6,452 nt of DNA, from contig DATMNI010000188.1 in NCBI GenBank assembly GCA_035570275.1, forward strand, positions 1-6,452, in the 5' to 3' direction. Positions 1 to 6,208 of the stretch are shown piece after piece (the stretch's first letter is position 1; each line of letters begins with the position of its first letter). The stretch is from DATMNI01 sp035570275. Lineage in GTDB: Bacteria; Acidobacteriota; Terriglobia; Bryobacterales; Bryobacteraceae. The position numbers were made by a program, and so were the translations under genes. The notes under the pieces are model-generated. The model had not been told where the DNA came from. It was given only the letters and a program-made list of their open reading frames with translations, and ran no database searches.

Positions 1-1
1 G

Positions 2-148
2 TTTGGTTTTAACAGCACCACTGAAGTATCGGCCTACTTCCGCTACCTGTGCTCCTATCAGTCTGCCACGAACCGCCGCCGGAACGATCCAAGTTCCTCT
101 CCCGTATGGACCCGCCCCACGCGGGCGCTTTGCTTGTGGGGTTGTTAA
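2..148 (+). other. possible C-terminal tail of an unrecognised gene
   Basis: One plus-strand frame is open from the window edge to a TAA at 146-148. Over its first 30 codons it uses mostly G/C third positions and reads like protein (for example STTEVSAYFRYLCSYQSATN). The last dozen codons run into the left arm of the inverted repeat, so the stop is supplied by the repeat. If real, this is the 3' end of a gene that starts before the window and was fused to or truncated by the repeat. I recognise no family. In GC-rich DNA a 48-codon open frame also arises by chance, so this is weak. Confidence 0.2.
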
Positions 149-268
149 CCTGCGGCGGATTGGCAATCCGCCTGCCGGGAGCTTGCGCGAACTCCCCACA
201 ACGGCCGCTCACTGCCGCATCGCGGAGGCGGATTAACAATCCGCCGCAGGTTATCAACCTACCCCACA
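135..268. repeat. long imperfect inverted repeat with nested palindromes (REP/BIME- or MITE-like)
   Basis: The left arm (135-172) and the reverse complement of the right arm (227-268) match at about 35 of 38 positions, with one 4-base insertion after the outer TGTGGGG. Each arm ends inward in its own palindrome, GGCGGATTG-G-CAATCCGCC at 154-172 and GGCGGATT-AAC-AATCCGCC at 227-245. The 54-base centre has a further short hairpin (GGGAG at 177-181, CTCCC at 192-196) and another CCCCACA at 194-200. There is no transposase and no coding frame. The right arm ends 6 bases from the stop codon of the minus-strand propeller gene, so the folded transcript could protect or terminate its 3' end. The design resembles two facing REP units, or a small non-autonomous element, and is probably dispersed in the genome. 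Its family is not recognised. Confidence 0.75.
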
Positions 269-274
269 GGGAAG

Positions 275-1642
275 TTACCTGTGCCGGATCCCAAAGACCT
301 GGTGCTGGGTGCGCACCGTCAACATGCCGCTCGAGATCGCCGGTGTTGCCATGATCGGCTCGCCCATGGAGTTCGTCTTCAACAACTCGAAGCGTTCACC
401 GGCGTTGACTACGAAGATGTCGCCATCTTCACTCGACAGGTAGATCTTGCCGTCCGATGCCACCGGCGATGCGCTGAAACCCGACCCCTGATGCGGGATG
501 CGCTCGCGATAGATCTCGCGGCCGGTCTGGAAGTCGTAACAGTCCAGAATTCCCGCGTTGCCCAGCACGTACAGCAGCCCGCGGTAGAACAACGGTGTGG
601 GCATGTAAGGCCCGCGCTGTGTCTTTGACCAGGCCACCGACCGGCTCCCGTTATGCTGAGCTGCAAGCGTGATGTCCCCCGCGGCGCCGGCGCGTATGGC
701 GAAGATTGGCGCTTCGGGCCGCCGCCCGCTGGCCACCACGATCAGATCGCCTGAGTAGATCGGCGTGGGCGCGGTAATCTTTGAGCTGCCGCCCAGCCGC
801 CAGAGCTCTTTTCCAGTCATGGGATCGTAGCCTCGGATGAAATTCGCCGCGTTGGTGACGAGTTCGGTACGCGTCTTGCCGGGGTAGATGGTGGGCGTGC
901 CCCACGATGGCAGCTCATCTCGCTCGGTCTTCCATACCGGCTTGCCCGTCTTGCGGTCCAGAGCCGTCACGAACGAGCCCTTTTGCTGGTCGCATTGCAC
1001 GATGACCAGATCGCGATAGAGAATCGGCGAACTGGCCGTGCCCCATTCGTACTCGGGCAGATCGTATGCGCCCGCATCCAACCGGCCCAGGTCTCTGGTC
1101 CAGAGTGGATTGCCGTCCAGGTCATAGGCGTACAGGCCCTGGGAGCCGAAGAAGGCCACCACCATCTCGCCATCCGTGGCGGGCGTGGCGTTGGCGTACG
1201 TGGCCTTGACGTGGCGCTTCTCCTTGGGCACGCCCTGGTACGCCACGCGCTCCCAAATGATGGCGCCGGATTTGGCGTTCAGGCAGAGGAGCTTCCACTG
1301 CTGCACGCTACGGTCATCGGACGCGTCGCCGTCGCCATAGAGTCCCCGCTTGAATCCGGCGTCCGGCCGACTGCTGACCGCGGTGGTTACGAAGATGCGG
1401 TCGCCCCACATGATCGGGCTCGAATGTGCCAGGCCCGGAATAGGCGTCTTCCAGGCGATATTGGTCCCCGCGGAGACGGCCCAGGCCACCGGCAGCTTCT
1501 GGCCATCGGCGACACCCGATGCGCCGGGTCCGCGAAACGAGGGCCAGTTTTGCGCGGCCCCATTGCCCACGAACACTCCCACGAACATGCCCACGAACAG
1601 AAGCGTCGCCCATCCGGCTTTACCCAGGCGCCCTCCACACAT
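275..1642 (-). CDS. secreted PQQ-like beta-propeller repeat protein
   Basis: This 455-residue protein has a Sec signal peptide: Lys at 8, a hydrophobic core at about 11-26, and probable cleavage after GNGAA near residue 30. The mature protein opens with WPSFRGPGASG (33-43), the entry motif typical of bacterial PQQ-like/BamB-type propellers. Blade motifs of the form (A/C)-x-D-x-x-(T)-G-K-x-x-W recur near residues 119-130, 171-181, 226-237, 270-281 and 367-378, which indicates a propeller of about six to eight blades. No catalytic PQQ or metal ligand set or vicinal Cys pair is evident, so an enzymatic quinoprotein role is not supported. Periplasmic scaffolding or ligand binding is more likely. 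Some relatives are annotated as outer membrane assembly factor BamB-like. The ATG at 1642 is chosen because the signal peptide starts there and a TATACT lies 6 bases upstream. There is no Shine-Dalgarno sequence. The gene is divergent from the methyltransferase gene. Its substrate is unknown. Confidence 0.88.
   Translation of the reverse strand: MCGGRLGKAGWATLLFVGMFVGVFVGNGAAQNWPSFRGPGASGVADGQKLPVAWAVSAGTNIAWKTPIPGLAHSSPIMWGDRIFVTTAVSSRPDAGFKRGLYGDGDASDDRSVQQWKLLCLNAKSGAIIWERVAYQGVPKEKRHVKATYANATPATDGEMVVAFFGSQGLYAYDLDGNPLWTRDLGRLDAGAYDLPEYEWGTASSPILYRDLVIVQCDQQKGSFVTALDRKTGKPVWKTERDELPSWGTPTIYPGKTRTELVTNAANFIRGYDPMTGKELWRLGGSSKITAPTPIYSGDLIVVASGRRPEAPIFAIRAGAAGDITLAAQHNGSRSVAWSKTQRGPYMPTPLFYRGLLYVLGNAGILDCYDFQTGREIYRERIPHQGSGFSASPVASDGKIYLSSEDGDIFVVNAGERFELLKTNSMGEPIMATPAISSGMLTVRTQHQVFGIRHR
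1566..1599 (-). repeat. three in-frame 12-base tandem repeats inside a signal peptide
   Basis: CCCACGAACA occurs three times on the plus strand at exact 12-base spacing (1566-1575, 1578-1587, 1590-1599). On the coding strand it encodes FVGM, FVGV and FVGN in the hydrophobic core of the signal peptide of the minus-strand propeller protein. Each unit is four codons, so gain or loss of a unit by slippage would change the core length without breaking the frame. Confidence 0.85.
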
Positions 1643-1648
1643 GCGCCG

Positions 1649-1654
1649 AGTATA
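1649..1654 (-). promoter_or_regulatory. candidate -10 element for a leaderless transcript (propeller gene)
   Basis: TATACT on the minus strand lies 6 bases before the ATG at 1642, which puts the expected transcription start at or next to the A of the start codon. No good TTGACA-like -35 element is seen 16-18 bases upstream, and no Shine-Dalgarno sequence lies in the 15 bases before the ATG. The same spacing recurs at the other genes of the window. Confidence 0.5.
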
Positions 1655-1696
1655 TCAGCCACTCGCCGGCCGTCGGTGAGTTGGAACGCTGCGGCC

Positions 1697-1733
1697 GTTG
1701 CCCATATCGTTGCCCAGATGGCCGTGCCCAGAT
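1697..1733. repeat. three short direct repeats in a divergent intergenic region
   Basis: GTTGCCCATAT (1697-1707), GTTGCCCAGAT (1709-1719) and GTGCCCAGAT (1724-1733) lie between two divergent promoters. They begin 12 and 15 bases apart, which is close to one helical turn. They could be sites for a regulator of either neighbour or simply local duplication. The rest of the 228-base gap shows only a small CGCGG-CT-CCGCG hairpin and no convincing gene. Confidence 0.4.
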
Positions 1734-1859
1734 GTCCCCGGCTCGCGCGGTCCAGTCTCAGGTCCACGCTGCGCGGCTCCGCGCGTTCTATCCGCACCCG
1801 GCTGTGCAGGCGTCATCCAAAACTGGCGCCCTGGCCCGCAAGCAGTTCGTTGGCAGAGG

Positions 1860-1865
1860 TAGAAT
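1860..1865 (+). promoter_or_regulatory. candidate -10 element for the methyltransferase gene
   Basis: TAGAAT ends 5 bases before the GTG at 1871 and 14 bases before the ATG at 1880. The short distance to the GTG matches the leaderless pattern of the other three genes. No clear -35 box is seen. The case is weaker than the others because the ATG at 1880 also has a GGGG three bases before its flanking TGC, so a short leader with a poor ribosome site is possible. Confidence 0.4.
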
Positions 1866-1870
1866 GAGCC

Positions 1871-2686
1871 GTGGGGTGCATGAGACTTAGCTTTTGGCAT
1901 ACTGCCGCCGCCTTGCTCCTCGCGTTCGGATTGACCGCGCAATCACCGTCTTCCGATGAGCAATCGTTCCAGCAGTTCCTCGAATGGCTGTCTACCCGCC
2001 CTCCGGCTTCCCGTCCCACGGATTTGGTGCCTCCGTATCGCCGGGAACTAATCAAACACGGTCTCTCGGAGCAAGAGGCAGATCGCCAGGTGGCGAAGTT
2101 GTGGCAACGAGCTTATAGGGATCCCGAAGGGTCGCGCATCCTGTGGAACAAACTCTACGCCGCGAAGGACGCACCGATTTTCGTTGCGCGTCCGAGTGCG
2201 CTTCTGATGCGGACAATCGATGGCATCCCTCCAGGAAAGGCACTTGATGTCGGCATGGGGCAAGGAAGGAACGCGGTTTTCCTGGCTACACAGAGATGGA
2301 ACGTTACCGGTTTTGATCCGTCGGACGAGGCGGTTCGAATCGCTCGACAAAGCGCCGAGAGGCTGGGCATCAATCTCAAGGCTGTCATCGCGCGCGATGA
2401 CCAATTCGCTTTTGGAATGGAGCAGTGGGACCTGATTGTCATGACCTTCGTTCGGACTCCCACCAGAGATGATGCCGACAAGTTTTGGAAAGCATTGAAG
2501 CCCGGCGGCATCGTCGTCTATGAGGACGGAGCCGACGACGATCACACGGTCCTGGATGTTTTTCATCGATTTCGAATCCGCTTCTTTGAAGACGTCGACG
2601 ATAGAGGAGACTGGAATCCCCAGGTTGTTAATCGCCACCAGCGGTTGGTCGCTGAGAAGCCAAAGGAAACTATAGATCCTCGGTAA
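1871..2686 (+). CDS. class I SAM-dependent methyltransferase with an N-terminal signal peptide
   Basis: The protein has 271 residues from GTG 1871, or 268 from ATG 1880. A typical signal peptide (Arg at 5, hydrophobic run about 10-22, likely cleavage at LTA|QS) precedes a charged helical segment (about 30-110). A Rossmann methyltransferase core follows. Motif I is ALDVGMGQGRNAVFLA (124-139, with the glycine-rich SAM loop), the acidic strand-2 end is VTGFDP (145-150), motif II is WDLIVMTF (186-193), and LKPGGIVVYE (209-218) is the usual motif after strand 5. The SAM-binding residues look intact. The substrate cannot be read from the sequence. Export is odd because SAM is cytosolic. The protein may be moonlighting, may bind another ligand, or the hydrophobic stretch may act as an inner-membrane anchor. 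Codon third positions look less GC-rich than in the neighbours, which may reflect separate ancestry. GTG 1871 is preferred because it fits a leaderless TAGAAT promoter. Confidence 0.85.
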   Translation: MGCMRLSFWHTAAALLLAFGLTAQSPSSDEQSFQQFLEWLSTRPPASRPTDLVPPYRRELIKHGLSEQEADRQVAKLWQRAYRDPEGSRILWNKLYAAKDAPIFVARPSALLMRTIDGIPPGKALDVGMGQGRNAVFLATQRWNVTGFDPSDEAVRIARQSAERLGINLKAVIARDDQFAFGMEQWDLIVMTFVRTPTRDDADKFWKALKPGGIVVYEDGADDDHTVLDVFHRFRIRFFEDVDDRGDWNPQVVNRHQRLVAEKPKETIDPR

Positions 2687-2968
2687 CGCCGTAGGGCGAA
2701 TAGGCGGTTCCCCCTCCGACTGGAAACGCAGCCGTCAGCGGATTACCTGCCCCTTCGCGACAGGCGAGGCCTGGAGACCGGTTGGGGAGCGCGCGGATAT
2801 CCGTCCTTCGCTACTGCCAACTCCAGCCTGACCCCGCCGAATCACGAAGGCCCGCGGACATAGCGGAGTCGCCGCCGGGCGGCCACTTTGCGCCAGACCG
2901 CCGCGACCGGCGGCCGGGACTGTAGCCGCAAAGGGGAAAGCGTCGGAACAAAAGGCCGGTGCGAATCG
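2687..2968. other. intergenic region with hairpins but no recognisable gene
   Basis: I see no convincing reading frame or RNA gene here. Visible structure includes a perfect CGGATATCCG palindrome (2794-2803), a GCCGC-CGG-GCGGC hairpin (2871-2883), and CCGCC/GGCGG arms (2898-2902 and 2909-2913). None is followed by a T tract, so none is a textbook terminator for the upstream methyltransferase gene. Plus-strand frames are broken by stops. The minus-strand frame that is open over part of the region reads as low-information Arg/Ala/Gly-rich sequence. Confidence 0.5.
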
Positions 2969-2974
2969 TATCAT
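2969..2974 (+). promoter_or_regulatory. candidate -10 element for a leaderless transcript (membrane propeller gene)
   Basis: TATCAT ends 6 bases before the ATG at 2981, the same spacing as at the propeller gene starting at 1642. A weak -35 candidate, GGAACA at 2945-2950 (three of six matches to TTGACA), lies 18 bases upstream. The six bases before the ATG (TTCAAT) contain no ribosome binding site. Confidence 0.5.
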
Positions 2975-2980
2975 TTCAAT

Positions 2981-4837
2981 ATGAACCTCACACTGAATGG
3001 CGACCGGAATCGTCAGCAACTCTGGCTGTGGCCCGGCGTTGTCGCCGTTACGCTGCAGTGGCTAGTCCAGTTTGGCACACCGGTCGTCGCGCCGGAGGCC
3101 ACGATCTTCGCCATGCTCGGCGGACTCGTGGGCGCTTTGGCTGTCCTGGTGTGGTGGGCGTTCCTGAGCCGCGTGCCCCACTTCGAGCGCTGGGGCGCAC
3201 TCGTGCTGATCGTGGTCGCGGTAGCCCTGACTCCGCGCATCCTCCACCCGTCGATTGTGGGGGGAATGATGGGGATGATGTTCAACTTCTCAGTGATTCC
3301 GGGCCTGTGCCTCGCGCTGGTCGTTTGGGCGGTGATCAGCCGCCCCCTCGCTGCCGGGCCCAGACGCGCGGCGCTGGTCGCAGCGATCCTGTTAGCGTGC
3401 GGCTTCTGGGCGCTGGTACGAACCGATGGCATCACCGGCAATGGCCATTCGCAGCTCGCCTGGCGTTGGACGAAGACCCACGAGCAACAGCTATTAGTCC
3501 GAACTGGCGTCGAACCCGTGGCTCCGCCGGTAGCTCCACCCGCGGCCCCAGCGGCAGAAAAGACTCCTGCGGAACCGGGCGCGGTGGGGTCCGCCGCCGT
3601 GGCTTCGGCGCCTTCGGGCGCGGCACGAACGGCCATCGCATCCCCGAAGGCCGCGGCGCCTCGCCACTCCACTTCGCACATCGACTGGCCCGGCTTTCGC
3701 GGTCCCCATCGCGATGGCACAGTCACCGGCGTGCGGATCAAGACCGACTGGGCTGCATCGCCGCCGGTTGAACTGTGGCGCCGGCCGGTGGGACCGGGCT
3801 GGTCCTCCTTCGCGGTCGCCGACGGCCTCATCTACACTCAGGAACAACGCGGTGACTTCGAAGTGGTCGCCTGCTACGACGCGGCCACCGGCAAACCGGT
3901 TTGGACGCATCGCGACGCCGCCCGCTTCTGGGAGTCAAATGGCGGCGCCGGCCCACGCGGGACGCCGACCCTCCACGACGGACGCCTCTATACGTTTGGC
4001 GCGACGGCAATCGTGAACGCGCTCGACGCCGGTAACGGCGCCGTGGTGTGGACGCGCAATGCCGCGTCCGACACCGGCGCCCAGCTTCCGGGCTGGGGCT
4101 TCGCGAGCTCACCGCTGGTGGTTGACGACCTTGTCATTGTCGCAGCCTCCGGCCGGCTCGTCGCCTACGACCTCTCGACTGGTGTTCCGCGCTGGTTTGG
4201 CCCGCACGCCGGCGGCAGCTATAGTTCCCCGCAACTGTTGACCATCGGCGGCGTAGCGCAGGTCGTACTGTTGAGCGGCGATGGCGCCACCAGCGTCGCG
4301 CCGGCCGACGGCAAAGTGCTCTGGAAGCACTCATGGCCGGGCGCTTCCATTCTGCAGCCGGCCGTGACCGCGGATGGCGGCGTCCTGGTCACCACCAACG
4401 ACATGGGCGGAGGAATCGGCGTGCGCCGCCTCGCGGTGGCGCGCGGGCCAGGCGGATGGACCGTCGAGGAGGTGTGGACGTCGGTCGGACTGAAGCCCTA
4501 CTTCAACGACTTCGTGGTTCACGAGGGCCTTGCCTTCGGGCTCGACGGCAGCATTCTCGCTTGCATCGACCTCCAGGACGGCAAGCGCAAGTGGAAGGGT
4601 GGACGCTACGGCCACGGTCAGTTGCTGCTGTTGGCCGACCAGGACTTGCTGTTGGTGTTGTCGGAGGAGGGTCAACTGGCGCTGGTCGCGGCGGTCGCCG
4701 GCCAGTTCACCGAGATCGCGCGCTTCCCGGCGATGGATGACAAGACCTGGAACCACCCGGTGCTGGCCGGCGACATTCTGCTGGTTCGCAACGGGCAAGA
4801 GATGGTGGCGTTCCGGCTGTCGCTCGCCGGCGTATGA
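2981..4837 (+). CDS. membrane-anchored PQQ-like beta-propeller protein (five predicted helices plus propeller)
   Basis: The 618-residue protein has three parts. Residues 1-145 hold about five membrane helices (roughly 14-33, 40-62, 71-88, 102-120 and 128-145). Residues 176-228 form a Pro/Ala-rich, low-complexity linker. From about 235 there is a propeller domain that opens with WPGFRGPHRDG (236-246). Blade motifs occur at ACYDAATGKPVW (297-308), NALDAGNGAVVW (346-357), VAYDLSTGVPRW (394-405), SVAPADGKVLW (438-448) and ACIDLQDGKRKW (527-538). These match the AxDxxxGKxxW docking pattern of PQQ-type propellers. The order of helices then propeller recalls membrane glucose dehydrogenase, but the domain is smaller and I cannot identify a PQQ catalytic site. 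A role as a periplasmic binding or scaffold domain held at the inner membrane is therefore safer. An in-frame GTG start at 2888 would add 31 non-conserved-looking residues. ATG 2981 is chosen because a TATCAT sits 6 bases upstream and the hydrophobic region starts soon after it. Confidence 0.88.
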   Translation: MNLTLNGDRNRQQLWLWPGVVAVTLQWLVQFGTPVVAPEATIFAMLGGLVGALAVLVWWAFLSRVPHFERWGALVLIVVAVALTPRILHPSIVGGMMGMMFNFSVIPGLCLALVVWAVISRPLAAGPRRAALVAAILLACGFWALVRTDGITGNGHSQLAWRWTKTHEQQLLVRTGVEPVAPPVAPPAAPAAEKTPAEPGAVGSAAVASAPSGAARTAIASPKAAAPRHSTSHIDWPGFRGPHRDGTVTGVRIKTDWAASPPVELWRRPVGPGWSSFAVADGLIYTQEQRGDFEVVACYDAATGKPVWTHRDAARFWESNGGAGPRGTPTLHDGRLYTFGATAIVNALDAGNGAVVWTRNAASDTGAQLPGWGFASSPLVVDDLVIVAASGRLVAYDLSTGVPRWFGPHAGGSYSSPQLLTIGGVAQVVLLSGDGATSVAPADGKVLWKHSWPGASILQPAVTADGGVLVTTNDMGGGIGVRRLAVARGPGGWTVEEVWTSVGLKPYFNDFVVHEGLAFGLDGSILACIDLQDGKRKWKGGRYGHGQLLLLADQDLLLVLSEEGQLALVAAVAGQFTEIARFPAMDDKTWNHPVLAGDILLVRNGQEMVAFRLSLAGV

Positions 4838-4888
4838 CCACGGCGGCCGCGGTAAGGCGGCAGCAGTAGCGCAACCAGCCGCCGGTGG
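4838..4888. terminator. candidate bidirectional stem-loop between convergent genes
   Basis: CCACGGCGGC (4838-4847), directly after the TGA of the membrane propeller gene, pairs with GCCGCCGGTGG (4878-4888), with one bulged base and a 30-base loop. It sits in the 75-base gap between two convergent stop codons, where a shared terminator is expected. There is no flanking T or A tract, so it is not a classic intrinsic terminator. It may act only as a 3'-end structure. Confidence 0.3.
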
Positions 4889-4912
4889 ATTCCCCGCCCT
4901 TGGCGACCCGCG

Positions 4913-6181
4913 CTACTCCGGCGCCACTTCATACCGGCGTGCCTTGGGTTGCGCGACAGTGCGCTGTTCCTTGAGCACGTCGGCTTCGAGTTCGTCCAGC
5001 GCGTCAAGCGCCTTCAGCAGGTGCGGCGTGTTGTCCTTTTCCATCGGGACCTGGACCTGCCGCCAGCGCATGGCGTGAAGGTTGTTGTGGCGCAGCGTCA
5101 GGGCGTGGACCTCGGCTGCCTGCCGGGCCATCGGAGTCGCGAGCGTGGTGAGGTTGACGCCCGCAGCCAGTTCGGCGGCGGTGAAGGCGCCGGCGGGTTC
5201 GCCATCGATCTTGAGGGTGTAACGGCCGGCGGCCAGACCGCGCACTTTGAGGGGCTGCTGGTTGAGGGCGTCCATGAAATCGGATGACCGCATGGCCAGC
5301 GCCACCAGCGGATCGCGCATATCGACGGGCATGGGCAATGCATCATCGGTCTGGGTCCAGGAGATGCCATTGGCGGAATGCAGGCCGGCAACGTGCGCGC
5401 CAAGCTGGCGCACGGCCTCTTTCCGGCCGGCATCGATCTCGACATCGGTGACGATGGCGGGCGCGTTCCAGGCTTTGAGCAGCGCTTCGGCCATCAGCAG
5501 GTGGCCGGCGGCGCCGGGATGGACGCGATCGGGGATGAGCTTGGCGGCATTGGCGGCATCGGCGGCATTGGCCTTTTGCAGGGCCGCCACCACGGGCGCG
5601 TTCAGATCGGCAAGACCGAGTTTCTGTTCGCCGGCAAGCTGTTTGAGAAAGTCGCTATAGCGCACCAGCACGGCGTTGTAGCCGCCTTCGAACATGGGGG
5701 CGCGAGTGACGTCATCATAGGGTGAGGGCTCTATGGCGGTGATGCGAATGCCGGGAAAGGCGCGCTTCACCGTGTCCACGATGTGCTTGTAGCCGGCGGC
5801 GAATTCATCGAAAAGCGGCTGGTCATAGGCCCGGTAGCGGCCATCGTTCATGCCGAGCATGATAGTGAGAACCGTGGGGCTGTAGGGGAGAACGTCGCGA
5901 TACAGGCGGACATCGATGGGGCCGCCGGCACCGCCCGAGACGCGGTCGCCGCCCCAGCCGGAGTGGACGAAGGAGACGTTCAGGCGGGGGAAGCGCGTGA
6001 CCACGTAGGTTTCGGTGAAGGTGGTGTAGAGGCGCTGGTCGGTGATGCTGTCGCCGAAGAAGACCACTCGGTCGCCATCGCGGAGGGCGAAGCTGTCTTG
6101 TGCGCCGGCAATGGAGCCGGTAGCGGTATATGCGGAAACGACTACGGCGAGGAAGCCAAGCCATCTCTTACGTAGAGCCAT
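4913..6181 (-). CDS. secreted SGNH/GDSL-family hydrolase (probable carbohydrate or lipid esterase)
   Basis: The 422-residue protein starts with a Sec signal peptide (MALRKRW, hydrophobic about 8-24, likely cleavage near GAQ at 26-28). All SGNH blocks are present: FFGDSITD with the nucleophile Ser45, SGWGGDRV with the oxyanion Gly at 77/78, LGMNDG with Asn112, and DRVHP with Asp218 and His221. The enzyme should therefore be an active serine esterase or acetylesterase outside the cytoplasm. Relatives deacetylate polysaccharides or cleave lipids, and the substrate is not deducible here. Residues about 240-422 form an extra C-terminal region (beta-rich with PLKVRGLAAGRYTLKIDG at about 310-327, then a charged helical segment at 385-410), longer than the minimal domain of about 200 residues. 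ATG 6181 is chosen because the signal peptide begins there and TATACT lies 7 bases upstream. The same frame stays open further upstream through Pro/Arg-rich repeat sequence, which is probably not translated. Confidence 0.92.
   Translation of the reverse strand: MALRKRWLGFLAVVVSAYTATGSIAGAQDSFALRDGDRVVFFGDSITDQRLYTTFTETYVVTRFPRLNVSFVHSGWGGDRVSGGAGGPIDVRLYRDVLPYSPTVLTIMLGMNDGRYRAYDQPLFDEFAAGYKHIVDTVKRAFPGIRITAIEPSPYDDVTRAPMFEGGYNAVLVRYSDFLKQLAGEQKLGLADLNAPVVAALQKANAADAANAAKLIPDRVHPGAAGHLLMAEALLKAWNAPAIVTDVEIDAGRKEAVRQLGAHVAGLHSANGISWTQTDDALPMPVDMRDPLVALAMRSSDFMDALNQQPLKVRGLAAGRYTLKIDGEPAGAFTAAELAAGVNLTTLATPMARQAAEVHALTLRHNNLHAMRWRQVQVPMEKDNTPHLLKALDALDELEADVLKEQRTVAQPKARRYEVAPE
5543..5569 (-). 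repeat. three 9-base tandem repeats in the SGNH hydrolase gene
   Basis: GGCGGCATT, GGCGGCATC and GGCGGCATT follow one another on the plus strand. They encode an Asn/Asp-Ala-Ala run (NAADAANAA, about residues 205-213) just before the catalytic Asp-His block. The units are in frame, so copy changes would only lengthen or shorten this Ala-rich helix or loop. Confidence 0.8.
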
Positions 6182-6188
6182 GCCAGAC

Positions 6189-6194
6189 AGTATA
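6189..6194 (-). promoter_or_regulatory. candidate -10 element for a leaderless transcript (SGNH hydrolase gene)
   Basis: TATACT on the minus strand lies 7 bases before the ATG at 6181 and is identical to the hexamer before the propeller gene at 1642. The intervening bases (GTCTGGC) carry no Shine-Dalgarno sequence. No clear -35 element is visible in the GC-rich repeat upstream. Confidence 0.5.
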
Positions 6195-6208
6195 CGTGGA
6201 ACGGATGC

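Noticed and set aside
111..125. CCCGC-CCCAC-GCGGG hairpin as an intrinsic terminator
   Set aside because: The stem is only 5 base pairs and is followed by CGCTTTGCTT rather than a T tract. It may be part of the adjoining repeat.
983..1867. Long open frame on the plus strand opposite the first propeller gene
   Set aside because: It is antisense to a well-supported gene and shows no recognisable motif. It arises from the GC-rich codon pattern.
2871..2960. Possible riboswitch or structured leader before the membrane propeller gene
   Set aside because: There are several GC hairpins but no conserved riboswitch core that I recognise, and the gene appears leaderless.
2888..2980. Earlier GTG start for the membrane propeller gene (31 more residues)
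   Set aside because: The extra residues are polar and Arg/Gly-rich with no visible function, and the TATCAT plus 6-base spacing supports ATG 2981.
3013..3831. Long open frame on the minus strand inside the membrane propeller gene
   Set aside because: It is a shadow of the strongly supported plus-strand gene with no domain motif.
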